Assembly (NCBI GenBank): GCA_013398295.1
Contig: VZSF01009945.1
Span: 186,001-250,000 of the forward strand
Source of the DNA: Chionis minor
Taxonomy: Eukaryota > Chordata > Aves > Charadriiformes > Chionididae
Length of the DNA: 64,000 nt
Reading direction: 5' to 3'
Shown: in pieces, positions 48,166-61,077 of the stretch
Numbering within the stretch: the first letter of the stretch is position 1
How the letters are laid out: every line of letters begins with the position of its first letter
Translations under genes and position numbers: made by a program
Notes under the pieces: model-generated
The model's database searches: none
The model's input: only the letters and a program-made list of their open reading frames with translations
Told to the model about the DNA's origin: nothing

Positions 48166-51065
48166 GAAGGAGGTGGTGAGGGGCTAAGAGCAGCACAGAA
48201 ATTAATGTATACACGGAGAGGGTAAGGCAGTATAAACCAATTCTAAGCAGGCCGTGGAAAGAGATTGTGTCATGTCTTCCACATGCATTTTTTGGAAGGT
48301 CATCACAATCACAAATATTAAATGTGGTTCAGGCTCCCACAGCAGAGTAATACTTTTCAATTCCTCCAGCTACATTTAAAAAAGAGAAATTACTCCCAGT
48401 GATAGATTAGCTATCCTTACAAAAGTCCATACCCAAACAGCCTGAAGCCCTTCCAGGATGAAGCCTACTTAGGCCTCCCTCTTGCACGCTGGATCTCCCT
48501 CCTTAGGTAAGAAACTCCAGTGCTGAAGGCAGGATCCCAGCATGAGCAACTGAGGAACTGCAGGCCCAGGTGTTCCACAGAAAACACTTGTCTTAACACT
48601 AAAAGTTAACCTTAAGGTTACCATTACTGCTACAGAACATAGAATTGGTTTTAGAGTAACAGTTTGTTATTAATTACAAGCTACTGATACCAGTTTGTTA
48701 CTGGCAGAAGTTCAAGACGCCTTTGAGGGAAGCGATGGTGGAAACAGCAAGACAGCAGCTTATGGTTTACTCAGAAGTACTAGTCCAACCAAGGCTGCGG
48801 GACCTGGCTGAGCAGCTCTGCTTCGAGACGCAGAATAAACCCCTCCTTTGCAGTTCATCTACATGGTGCTGCCAACCCGCCCTGAAGTCAGAGCATAAGC
48901 AGTGGTCAGTCCACTTTAAAGAAAAGCAAATGTTTCTGTTTCTGCACCAAGCTGTGCAACAGGCTGCTCCCGAGCAGAGTTTGAATTACTCGCACTGAAG
49001 TCACAAGCTGGCCACCCACCACGCAGGTTTCCTACCTGCTGCTCCACACCACGGCACACCCTGCACACAGGACACGAGCGCAGGCACCTGTCAGCCCCCC
49101 GTGATTTGTGACACATCTGACAGGGACGGTTGGAGCCACTGTTTACAGCCCAGTGTCACCTTTGGCTGTGTGTGTTCCAGCTGCTGTTGTTGGGAGCACT
49201 TTCCTCACCCATTCAGATCAAAGGCTGCACCAACACAAACACACGAGTTCTGCAAGTCGGTCAGCTGTGCGCTCTAACAGAGGTGTGCCCAAGATGCTCC
49301 CTAACATTTCGCTCACCGTGCCTAAAATTGGCATCAGCACAGGCAAGGATGAAGATCTGGTAGATGGGAACTACCAGCCGCAGTGTTGGCACCAGAGGAA
49401 AAGGTGACTTTAAGCAAGAGTTAGTAAGTAGTTTTGAATGCACATAAAATACCAACCCATAGTTCTTACTAGCCTTTCTATAGTGGACTAAATGCAAAAC
49501 AGCTTTTTTACTACCTAATAAGATACACAGACTACTTTGAGATTTAGATACACAACCTCATGGCACATGACAGAGGGTTTCAGGTGGTCCTGTAAATAAA
49601 TCCTTCATGCTTCTTAACTACACCATTTTAATATCAGAAAAACAATTAATCTTGCACAAATATCCACCACGTAGGTCTCGTTAAGCAAGAAACAGCGATG
49701 CACGAGGTGTGGGCCAGGGTCACCGACCAGGCTGAAGCAAATGCAACAGAAGCCAGTCTCCTGCACCATTATTTTGCTGGCAACTCCTAACTACAACGTT
49801 TTACAAGAAAAAAGACAACCATTTCCACATTTGACTATTTCACTTTGAAAGGAATGTAACGTAGGCCTAGCTATGTTCTTTCCACATGTATCTGGTAGAG
49901 ATATATTTACCATCAAGAGATTTTCCTCCTCCTCTTCCCCCTACTTAACAGCTCTTGACTTTGTGTGGCCCCTCTATGACCGTATATTGTTTGTGCTTTT
50001 TTGTAAGACCCTACTTTAAAGTATGACATGTTTACGTAAGAGGCGTTGATGGCTAACACAGGCTTCGGCTCAGTAGGGCATTTGGGATGGTGTCACAGAG
50101 GAATGCTCTCCCCTGATTTATGAGCACATTATAGTTATTCAGGTGGAGTGGCAGGACCTGGCAGTAAGCACCATCCTACAGATCAAATGTGTTTTAAGTT
50201 CATAGATCAGGCTGAAGCACTGCCAGTCACCACGGGGTTGTGGCAGTGGCAGCTAAGCCCTCTATTTTTAAAAAAGAAAACAGTCTCTGAAGACAAGGAG
50301 CTGCCCTCCTCCTTAAGCCTTACTAACCAAAATCTTGCACTGTTCTTAGGAAAGTTTTTCTGCAGTTTAATGGTGGCATATGTGCAGATTCAGAGACAGA
50401 TGCTTATGCTAGCCTACAAGTCTAACATATTACATCATTCTTTTCATAAAACAAGTCCAATCCACTTGACTGTTTCCAGGTATTTAACTACAACTCTTCC
50501 CGTTTTAATCTGCTTTATTTATAATAGGTACAAGTTGAAAAGACGTTCTTTAGAGGCACGTAACTGAGGTTTTCATGTTTACAAGCCCATTCACTCTATA
50601 CTGTGCTCCACTTTGGAGCATCACCTGCTTCCCCAGCAGCTGAGCCCCATGCTCAGCGTTTGGCTGGATCCTTTCTACACAAGGGATTTATTTAACATCT
50701 TCAGCTGTCAATGAAATAAGTTCCCCTCATTTCCTTCATCACGTGAACAGCTTTGCAGCTTGTTCACATCTGCAGTTTGCACCTTTAAGAGGTGTCCAGC
50801 TTTATTTTTTCATTATCCTGTTATACTTTCCTCTGATGTTGGCACTTTTGCAACATAACTCTTACACCATTTACACCGTTCTCATATAAAAACCTACACT
50901 AAATTAACACACCTCCCATAAAGTAACAGGAGTGCAAGCCCTTCACATTTTTGTAAGTAGTGAAGAAGAAAAGCAGGAAAACAAGTTCTTCTCAGCATTT
51001 CTCATACTAAAGCTCCTGGACTTGTTTAAGTGAAGCTGTTTAGGATCCTACCTGTTTCAAAGGGA

Positions 51066-51120
51066 AAGGTATTTCTAAGAGGGGGGAAAAAAAAAAAAAA
51101 AAAGAAGGTATTTCTAAGAG
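51066..51120. repeat. Poly(A) tract flanked by identical 16-base direct repeats
   Basis: AAGGTATTTCTAAGAG occurs at 51066-51081 and again at 51105-51120. Between them lie five G, then about 17 A, then one G. The layout resembles a target-site duplication around an insert reduced to its poly(A) tail. A tandem duplication that captured a poly(A) stretch would look the same. Confidence 0.85.
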
Positions 51121-52162
51121 AAAGGTATAAAGAGACTTTACTCCTAGAAGTCCATTTAATAATTAAGTGATCTTTATTCTGCTGCTGTCATATAGCTAGT
51201 GCAGAGGTTCCCTTGGCATGCACTGTTTCAAGTTAGGGAGTTACTCATCTCTACAGCAAGCGTCCAAGTGATAGATCACATCATGAAGAAGTCTTCACCA
51301 GTGTTTGCTGTCTTGTCCAACTCAAAAGTCCTATCCTCTTTTAATGAAGGCAGAACCACCACTGTACACACACACATTAGGGTCAATAAACAGACTCAGT
51401 ATTCAGCTCAAAAAAACCCAAAAGACACAGCCAGAAATAGCTTGATGTACAATTCTGTACAGGCAGTTACATATACTGATAACCAGCATGTGGCACACGA
51501 CTTCAGCCATTCCACCCAAGTTTCCAGACAAGCAGTTCACGTTTACACAAATAAAGCATGATTAACTTCCACACAGATACCCCTCTAGCAACAGAGGAAA
51601 ATGCCAACATAGCCAAAACCAGAAAGAAGCAAACTACTTTAAACAGACTCGTAACACAAGACCCAGGAGAAGAACCAGTCTCAGTGCACTGAAGCATACA
51701 TGACTGCTTTTCTCTAAGACCTTCAGCTGTTTTAAAGCAGATTTTGGAAATTACTTTTAACTTCCTTTTTGCCAGCTACAACTCCAGAACAATAAATCAA
51801 GCTTCAAGGGTCAATTAAATGCATTATAAGCCTAACAAAATGCAACTGAATCTGATACCATGTTTTCTTACACTCCAAAAAACCCCAAATCCACAAGCCT
51901 CCAAAATAACCCCCACACCAGCCACGCTGCAATTTTATCCTTCAGAAATGACCTTGTACACATCAATTATCACTTTAAGATGAAAGTACCTTTTAGGTGG
52001 TCATTGCTGCTCCGTGAAAAACTTCACATTAATGGAATTCACTTCAGCCAGTGCACCTTCCAGAAGCCTCAGTCTTCTCTCCTGCTCTTCCCAGAAGGCT
52101 GCTGCACCTCTCCCTTCTCATCCACTGCCTTGGCTGCAGCAATCGGGCCCAACTGCCCACAC

Positions 52163-52217
52163 CTGCAGCCAGCTCAGCCAGGGAGGCTGGGGCTGTGCTC
52201 AGCACAGCGCTCTCGGC
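52163..52217 (-). other. Candidate short - strand exon
   Basis: On the - strand a good acceptor (GTGCGTTCTGTTTTGTGCAG) precedes 52217, and a weaker donor (CTGCAG|GTGTGG) follows 52163. The 55 bases between are open and read AESAVLSTAPASLAELAA, an alanine-rich helix-like peptide. No family was recognised. GC content is locally raised, so an open frame is not surprising. Confidence 0.1.
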
Positions 52218-53804
52218 CTGCACAAAACAGAACGCACAGAGCAGCTCCGTCTCACCTCTTTGGAAAGAGCACTCGACCAAATTTCTGTTCCCTCATCTGT
52301 CCGCTGTGTTTTACAGTTATAGTCCCACATTTAGAACTGATCAAGATATGAAACACCAAGTCTGGTGACTGCCTCAGACTGGTTTCCAGGTGGAGAACAT
52401 TCAGGTGAACCTAATCTGTGAGGTGTTTGGGAGAGGAGAATAAAAGGATTCACCTGTAACTGGGTTAATTGTAAGGAACATCCCCCGCTATGGGACAGGA
52501 TTGGGCCAATTGACTATTCCTGCTGTCTTTGCTCAAAGCGCAATGACCGTAGACACTGGAAAAGCCAACAATGTAGTTTGTTGGGTGTGAGGTGTTTTTT
52601 TGTTTTAATCTACTTAAGACTGTGTACATTAGCATGGAAAATACAGATCTACAAAAAGTTGCTCCTCTTTTTTTTAAGGCAATAAGCTCAGGGGTAACAA
52701 GCCTCCAGTTTTGCTACTAGTGTCCTTGCTACTTTTCTGTACCAGTACCACCTGTGATACAAGTTATGTGAATGACTAAGAAAAGGTAAATGTGCAAAAT
52801 ACAAATTTGATGATGATCCCAAAATAATCTACTGGAAACAAGAGATTAACTGCTAAAGCCAAATTCTTCTCTCCCCCTGCTCTGCCAAGGGAAAAAAGTC
52901 AAGAGAAGCAAAACTTAGAAACGTATCAGGTTGTGGGGGCTGCCCTGCACCAAAGTGCACTATGCTGGTTACGCAGGGATGCGTGGAGGCTTGCCTAGAT
53001 TCGTTCTGCTTTTGTTTGATTTCCAGAGATTTGAAATGCCAATGAAAAGCCATGTTTGAGTCCCTGCAATTGAAATCTTCTGAATATTATTTACCAACAG
53101 AGTAAAAGAGTAATCAAAGATCAGAGGTTAACAAGTAAGAGTCCATTTTCCTGAAGGAATACAAAAATCTAATGTTATTTTCACTCTGAAGTTCTTCAAA
53201 AGAATCACGTTTGGAGTTACACAACTTTTTTCTTGCAAGTTTTTGTATTAATTATAGGAAAAGCCTGAGCTACTGTAAAGAACAACATGAACTATTTTAA
53301 TTAGCTACCATTAGAGAAAGTCCTTAAAACCAGATGTTTGTTAAATTGTTAAAAAAACCAATTTAACTGCAGTTATGGTAGCACTGACAAGGTACTAGGG
53401 AAGATGCTCATAGCTGAAATAGGCCTAAAAAAATGAAAGTACTGTTAACTAAATGTAGTTGCATTATTTGCTTTGCAATTGTTGTTTTATGCCAGCACAC
53501 GCCCTCTATGCCAGATGAACTGCTTACAAAGCAAGCTCCATTAGAAAGTTCTCCAATGGAATTCAAGGCATTATGAACTGCACAGGAAAAAATAACCTGT
53601 GTGAATAGTTCCATTTATCTTTTAATTTCAAAGTATTACCACAGACACTGGTCAGCATGGACCTCCAGTGATCTCTGGCCTCATCATTAGAGTAGGGGCG
53701 TGCGAGACCAAGTTACTCAGAGCTTGCACAGTTAAATTCTTATCAGCTCCAAGGACAGAGGTACCACCTCATCTCTAGGCTCCTGCTCCAAAGCCTAGCA
53801 TGCT

Positions 53805-54150
53805 CTTTGGGGATATTTTTTCTAGTATTTACTTGGAATTTCCCTTGCTCCAATTTCGGCTTCTTGACTCTCATCCTGTCCAAGACACGTCTGACTCCAT
53901 CTTCCATGCAGCCTCCTGGCAGGTGGCTGTGGACAGCGAGAGATGGCACCTGCCACACTGAACAAGCCCAGTTCTCTCCTGCTGCATGACAGGCTGCAGC
54001 CCCTCACCTTGGTGGCCTGTTCCAGTATGACAATGTCTTTCTTGCAAAGGGGAGACCAAAACTGGACACGATGTTTCAGATGCCATCTCTTACGATGCTG
54101 TGCAGAGGGGAATAACGGCGCCCCTTGATCTGCTGCAATTGCTAGCTGGG
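53805..54150 (-). mobile_element. Old, diverged CR1 LINE fragment
   Basis: Read on + (the complement of the element), the order of blocks follows the 3' half of CR1: GGAATTTCCCTTGCTCCAAT, then CTCTCATCCTGTCCAAGACA, TCTGACTCCATCTTC, AACAAGCCCAGTTCTCTC, CACCTTGGTGGCCTGTTCCA, TGTCTTTCTTGCAAAGGGGA, AAAACTGGACACGATGTTTC and GCAGAGGGGAATAA. Substitutions and small indels are frequent, so this copy is much older than the two clear ones. Neither the 3' octamer tail nor an intact coding frame is present. The edges are approximate. Confidence 0.85.
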
Positions 54151-57100
54151 CTCAGATGTTGCACTGGAGATAAGGCAACTGACTGAAAATTATTTGTGTG
54201 GGCAACTCTACCTGTAAAAGCGGCCAGAGAAAATAAACTGTCTGTACAAATCATTGTGTTCCAGCATTAGGCTACATAATTGGAGAGTACATGTACAATA
54301 TTACATGCATGTCTCCATTTATTTCTAATATTTAACGGGTGTGCAGAATTCGCAGGTTTTTAAATGAAAATGTGTCCCCAAAACTGAGGTTCATGCAACT
54401 GAACACTCATCTTCCTTTTTTTTTATTAGTATGGAAGAGAATACAATAGTCTGTGTAGCACATCAAACAGCAGTTATCATCAAAATGTCCTTGGGCCATC
54501 AGGGATTTCTTTGTCAAAGGATGTCAGCGTATTATTCTGGCATTTAAAGAGATCTAGAAGCTGAATGATTCGGAGAGGCCTGGTGAGCCGGTTCCTCCCG
54601 CAGGACTCACGACTGATCTCTACGAGTTCCACTCATATTCACCAGAGGGTGCTTGTGTGGTACAAGGCCAGGCTGTGTGAACCTGGCTGGCAATCCCATT
54701 TTGGGGTCCAAGTTGTGGGAAAGGAAATAAAAGTTTCCTTTTTTTTATCTACTGAAATGCTTTTAGCTCCTTTCAGATTTGTCATAACAACAATACACTT
54801 AAGGAATATTCTAACACTGGCTTAAACCTGTGGTCAGTACAGACTGCTAAAAACGCCTTTCTCAATTTGATACACTACACTGATGTATTGCACCTTTCTG
54901 TATCTGTTTCATTCCCTTATGGTGGATGAAATTCAAAGGTATTTCACAAAGTAACAGCTAACCCCAAGTGAGGCAGCTAAACCTACAAACCTTGATGTAC
55001 AATGAACAGGATGTAGTCAAAGCTAATTAATTGCTCTATATCCATCATCATTCTGCCATTACAAAGTTCCTTCCCTTTCCTCTCAAGGGCTTTTTTTCCA
55101 TCATTTCTGACTTCTTTCCACTGATGTCCAATGCTCTAAGGCTCTCTTACGTGAAGCAAGGCTTCTTCCCCATCGTTTCCGTGCATGCTTGTCTGAACCG
55201 AACGCAATTCCTCAGTGCCTTCTGGACGCAGCTATACAGAAATTTGCTGCTCCTGCTTCACTCTGCAAAACCTGTTCTGAAGTCAGCAGAGACAGGAGCC
55301 AGGTGCTGTAACTACCTTCTCTCAGTGTCTCCTCTCCTCCCGTTTCAGTGGAGGGATGACTAGGTACGGAGCAGACTTGAGCCTTCCTCACGCCCCTCTC
55401 CCTTCCGAGCAGAGGACTAGGCACACCCGCAGAGAGGCGTCACACCAACTGGCAGCTGGCACTGTCTGTCTCCCAGCAGCAGGGCATTAATAACCATTAA
55501 CAAAATGCTATACAGTTCCAACATGATGTCAGCGGTATTAACCTCTGTCATTCCTGTATCAGCACTAGTGAATGACTGGTTTTCTTTTTTTTTCCCCTTT
55601 AAAACTTACCTTGGAAATATTCCATAGTGTTAAAACCAACAGTGGCTACTTAGAATGGCTGTTATTTTCCCATTTTGAAAACGAACTATCAGTTATCAGT
55701 AGTGACTATGTTGAACAACAGCTCAATTTATCTCGTTCAGAATTTCCTACTGAGCTTTAAAAAAAAAAAGAACCATAGCAAAGCCTTCATACCCTACAGA
55801 CTTGCAAGCAGCTTTTGGGAGGTACTAAGGATTTGCCACCTATTAGAGAACATAGGTGCAAGAGATTTGGGAGTTTTCTGGAACTGAAAGTTTATGAGCA
55901 AATTACTCAGAACTGGTGTATTACAGCAAATTTGCTACTGCTTTCAGGAGTATGGAGTATAAGCATCTTTTCTCTGCTCAAACTAATAACCAGAGCACAA
56001 GCAATTTTTTTAAAATGGTATACTCATAAAGCTTCTTACAGTATCAAGGTATGCATTGCTTCCCAGCTCAAAACAAAATAAATGCCAACACTATAAACAG
56101 ATGAGATAAAGTCTGTAGAAAGAGAGAGCTAGTATTGTTTATTAGAGTAATAAAGATTCAGTTTTCCATGTATTCAACCACATCTACATTCTCAGATCAC
56201 TAATAGGAACACACCTGTTGAATTTCACTGTGATGATTCAGGGTCAACGCACCTTAAGATGATTTGAAAGACTGCTGGATTTTCAAGACTTTTTCTTTTT
56301 TTGTAGTTGCAGATTAAGAAGGTCGTATTTCCATTGATCATATACTTTCTTATTTACTGGCAAACTCCAAGATCTGAGATACACCTAATCCAAACTCTGG
56401 TTAAGTGCAGTTACATCCCCCTATCCCCTACAATGCTTTAAGATGTCTGTATTATCACAGTGAAATCTTTGGTTCTAAAAAATGGGATGGGGCCCTCAGG
56501 TAAATGTTTGCATGGCAAACTGGTCCTGCCCATCTCCGGCTCTACACTCACACCTAACAGCTATCCCATTTACTAGGTGCAGGGAGTGGATGTGCACGAC
56601 CAGAAGGAATGGGAACGCTTTGTGCTCCCATGCAATGTATCAGCCACACAATGCAGTTGTTTCTCCAACTTGTGTTCAACGTGTTTTATTTTTTTAAAAA
56701 AGGCTTTACCTCTCAAAAAAACGCAAGACATTCGTGTAACATAGACCTTCTACTGAAAATTGAAAGAGGATACAGAAGATTTGCCACTTTTGGTTCCTGT
56801 GTGTGGGGCAGCTGGTCCCTGGGGAATAAAGGGAAGGATAAACCCATCTTCTCCATGAATGGCATGGCAACAAGGGATACTGCCACCAAAAGCAAGGTCT
56901 GCTCTGTACCAGCTCAGTACAAACCTCCCTCACAAGAAGCATTTCAGGGTGAGCGAGCTGAGAGCCCAGCACGGACACTGCAGTCATGTGGAAGCAGATG
57001 CCAGGAGGGAAAGGATGCAACATTTGCAATTCTTCAGCCTTGCTGCAGACCTCCTGAGAAAGTGTACGCTTCAGGTTAAATCAGGTCTTAGAGACAGCCT

Positions 57101-60100
57101 CTGCCAGGCAGTAAACCAGCCAGCAGCACCTCAGTGAGAGGCAAATCCGCATCCCTGTGGAAATGGCAGAAGAGCGATTAATTTAATCCCATGCCCTTTC
57201 TCTGAAAAGACAGTAAGAGATAGTAAGGGGCAAAATTGGTACAAATGTACCAGTGTCTTCTTCCTTCTTTGGCCAAGAAAAGGAGGGGCAGATTCCACAT
57301 GTCCACCCCTCCCCTTGTCACAGCAGTCGGTAGAAGCAGGGGGGAGAAGGGTTTTCTTGCAAACCCCGTGCCTTTGAGGCAGCAGAAGGGCAAAGGCTCA
57401 GTTTTACGACTCTTGGCCCCAACACAATTTACCATTTACAAACTAATCCTCCTCCGTTCGAGAGCACAAGGCCTGCTAAAGCTCTCATGTCCACTTCTCT
57501 GATTCTTCATTGTCCACACTAAGAGAGAGAAGCCGAAGACCTAATCGGTGTGTAATTCAATCGCTGTCCAGGCTGTGTCACAGCACAATGCTCTGCTTGT
57601 AGTGCCACGGGTTAAGTCAGCCAGCTACTGTTATGCAGCACAGCAGGTGTGAAGAATGTCACTCGGTCTAACTGTATCTTACCACTCGGTCAAGGTCTGT
57701 TTCTGATGCTACTTTCACTCACCACTTAACGATTGTTTTTCCTACCGGCAGCAAGCTAATTGTCATCTGTATGGTAAAGGGGCACTTTCAGTATTTTTGA
57801 CCCCGAACTGGGAATTCCTGCACAGCACAACATGGGCCTCATACAAAGTAAAACCCTCTGTTCTCCAGATCCCCAAAACATGGAGGCCTGCTAAAAACCT
57901 CTCTATTTCTTTAGTCTTAATCCAGCAATTAAGAAGTTATGACTTAGTACACCCGAAGTGCTTCACTTTGCTGTTCCTCCCCAGGCAGCACATTGGACAT
58001 TGCCACACACCTTCTGAGAACGGCTTAAATCCACAAAGCACCTTGGGACCTAGTGACATTTAAATCAGCAGGAGACAAGCACTTCAAAAAATTCTTATCC
58101 CCATGTAGGTTGTTAAAAATTTCTGGGAAACAAAATTAAATGTGCTGTGGCGCTTATATACAGTTGTTGGGCTATTCTGAGATGGCATTTGGTTTGTTTT
58201 TTTAAAAAGAGTTTACTACTCCAAAAGGAGAAGAAAGTTGCACTTCCATTTTCTCATACCACAGTGCAAGGAAGCTAAGGAAGCGAAGGAGAGAGGAAGA
58301 AGGCAGGGCAGCACCTGCCACTTCACTGCCAGCCAAGCAGCAACAGGTGTGTGCATCACCCAGCCATGCTACAGGGCAGATACGGAGATAGTGGGGAACT
58401 GCTGCTGATAAACCCACAGCAGCACGAGTGAACTGTAATTTACTGGAAGTGGCAAAAACACAGGGACAGTAACCAGCAGCACATCACAGGATGTCTTCCC
58501 CTGGCACAGATGTACTTCGTGCACTTTTAATAGTCATGCACGATGTTTCTCTCCATGTATAACTGACATGTCCAATGGATGTGAGCACAGAATGAGAACA
58601 GAAGTCCCCTATTTCTAATGCATCTCTTTTTTTAACAGCCTTGAGAACTTTATTCACGTTGAGTTTCTGATGCTATTTCTCTAGTTCCTCCATTCTCATG
58701 TAGAAGCGATAAAAATAGCAGTAATACCTCATGGAAGAGCTACACTGGGACAGAAATCGTACAGGCCTGTACCAGCAGGAGTAGTTTTTCATGTGAAAGA
58801 ACGAACAACTGAAGTCAGATGTATACCTGACCAATCCAAGATGAGGTTAAACCAAAATGGAAACAACTTCCTTGCCACCACATAGATGACCTTCAATCAA
58901 TACATTTGGCTGTCTAGAGTATTTCTATGTAATTATACAGAAGAATTATGGTTACCAATCTTACCTAATTCTGTAAAGGGATGAAATACTTTGTCACACT
59001 TTCAAATCCTGGGAAGGCAGTGAGATGAAGAAAGACGATCCAGCTTCTTACCACTTGCTACAGAAAAGGTCATAATATTCATTATTCAAAATATGAATTG
59101 GACATCTGGACTTACAACGTTTAACAAGCCTTGCTTAGTGCTGAAGCCAAACTGTTCATTTCAACCATACTCGTTGACTATCATCATTGCCGGCTGATTT
59201 CCAAACATGGACAGAAACCAGTTTACATGGCAGGGGTCATGAGACATTCTTGCATCCTGAATCAGGACTTAGAAATGCCATGTGCCAAGCCGTAGAAGCA
59301 TGCAGAGCATTTGCAATGAGCACCTGCAGAAATCCCATTTCCTGACAAAGAGAGGTCTCCAATATTCATGTTTTTCTTCTGCTCTTAGGTCATGCTGTAA
59401 CGAAATGTGGCTTGAATAATCCTTTTATAGCTACACAGGGAAATGTCCTTGCTTAGCATTTACCCCTACTTATGGAGGTTCAGTGGGAACTTGGTTGAGC
59501 AATGTATCAGCAAAGATACACAGAATGAAAAGCCTGGCTGATGGGATATGATCGAAACAATGCACAGGCTAGGGATACAAAGTGGACATGCAGTTTATCA
59601 GAGAAACCGGAAGGACTCTGGTAACTTTGGTGAATATAGGTAAGAGGAAAGGAACCTAAGGAGTCACATTGAATTTAGCGTTAATGCTGACAATGACATA
59701 CGCAGACACGGGCAAAAGAGGGACCAGTGCATGCTCATGGAACGGGAGGCCGGCAGAGCTGTCGCTTGCAGCGTGTGAATAACCAGAGAGTGCAAGACTG
59801 CACAGAGACCTCTCCCAGGTCACTGAGAACAGTCCAAGGGGAATAAATTGAAGGTAGGCTGGAAGGGACTTAGAAGGGGCTGGTTGTGAGGCCACCAATG
59901 GGAAGGACTTCGCACAGCTTACACTGTAAGACTGGCTGCTCTGCAAGGCACTCCCAGAGTACCTCCTGCTGCAGGTCTGGGTTTGCCTTACTCTAATCTG
60001 CCGCCTTCCCTTTGAAGGCCATGATTCCCATACCCCAAGAAACCTGCATCCTTGTCCTGTCCCTTCACTCGAACCCTGGGTTGCTGCTGCTTTACCTCTG

Positions 60101-60979
60101 ACCTGGGCTATCTGAGGCCCCTCCTCAAACTCTGGCTGCTACCTCCCAACTATCCACATCTCTATATGCCCCCATATTCTCTCCCCACCCTCCATTTCCC
60201 TGACACTGTCCCTTGTGGCTGCTTCATAACCCCTGATTATCTCTGCTTTTGTGTTCTTTCTTGCTGCTGGCTTTGGCAGCGCGAGTGTGAAGCCCAAGCC
60301 ATCATACGCAGCAGACTATTAGCCTGTGCACTGTTCTGCACCTAATGTCACTTGTGCTGGGCTGCTGACTGGAGCTTTAAACCAATGACACTGAACAACT
60401 GCGAAACGCTACCAGCCCTCAATATTTCTCACACGGCGTCACGTACCTGTATCGTAGCTTCAACTGACAATACAGGTTTGGCACTTTGGAGATCAACCAT
60501 TTGTCATGGCCCTGCTGGTCTTTAGTGGTCCCTCAGCCTCGTTACGGGAACCATCGCGCATCGCAGTGCTGTGCAGGCTCAGTGCATGCAGAGTGAAAGC
60601 CACTATTTCCCATTTCCACAAGGAAATGCTAGAACAACTTTTGTCTGCTAAATGCTGGGTATAAAAATCAGGTCTCTGTGGCAAACTCCCTCTTCCTTCC
60701 TTCCTGCTGATCAGTTCTTCCTCTGGGTACTTCAAGGGACCTACCCCCTCCTCTTGGCCATGACCATGTACACTGAAACAGCTGCTAGGGCTGGATGAAG
60801 CACCTGCTCTGGGCAACAGCAGCTGGAGTTCATTTTGGGTCCAAAGGGCCGAGGCCAAGCAGGCTGACTGCATGTGCACTAATCCGGTATCATCACCAAC
60901 CCCACCAACAACAGGTGCCTCTTTGAAGAGGGAGGGAAAAACTATCTGGGGAGGAATCAGAGCTTTATAAAGGACATTA
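54151..60979. other. Non-coding single-copy DNA, no gene recognised
   Basis: No gene, RNA or mobile element was recognised. Frames such as 56609-57079 (+, 156 codons) and 60493-60987 (-, 164 codons) are the longest in non-repetitive DNA but show no motif. The latter even runs into the palindromic repeat at its start. Composition is A+C-rich on +. Confidence 0.6.
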
Positions 60980-61077
60980 TGGGCCAAGTCCTCAGCTGGT
61001 AGATGCTCAGTTAAAGCATGTACTCTCTTGAAGTTATATGAGTAATGCTTATATACACCAGTAAAAGATTTGGCCCA
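60980..61077. repeat. Short element with terminal inverted repeats, probable old interspersed repeat
   Basis: TGGGCCAAGTCCTCAGCTGG at the left end and ACCAGTAAAAGATTTGGCCC at the right end are inverted repeats. The outer 21 positions (60980-61000 against 61057-61077) match at 16 by hand count, with the outer eight perfect. The centre contains GAAGTTATATGAG. I recall a similar palindrome (GGGCC...CCTCAGCTGGTGTAAAT ... ACACCAGCTGAGG...GGCCC) from several amniote genomes, but the family name is not certain. It is about 98 bases long and non-coding. Confidence 0.6.

Larger units (their letters stand above)
47936..53804. other. Non-coding single-copy DNA, no gene recognised
   Basis: No gene was recognised. 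The interval holds a 21-base tandem duplication (48124-48165), a poly(A) tract between direct repeats (51066-51120) and a candidate - strand exon (52163-52217). The 163-codon + frame at 51860-52351 and the 139-codon + frame at 50148-50567 have no known domains, and the former overlaps an open - strand frame. The + strand remains A+C-rich. Confidence 0.6.

Noticed and set aside
51860..52351. 163-codon + strand frame
   Set aside because: No family similarity recognised, and an overlapping - strand frame is open in its GC-richer part.
60493..60987. 164-codon - strand open frame, among the longest in non-repetitive DNA
   Set aside because: No recognisable domain, no clear splice or promoter context, and its start runs into the palindromic repeat at 60980. 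A frame of this length can arise by chance in 64 kb.
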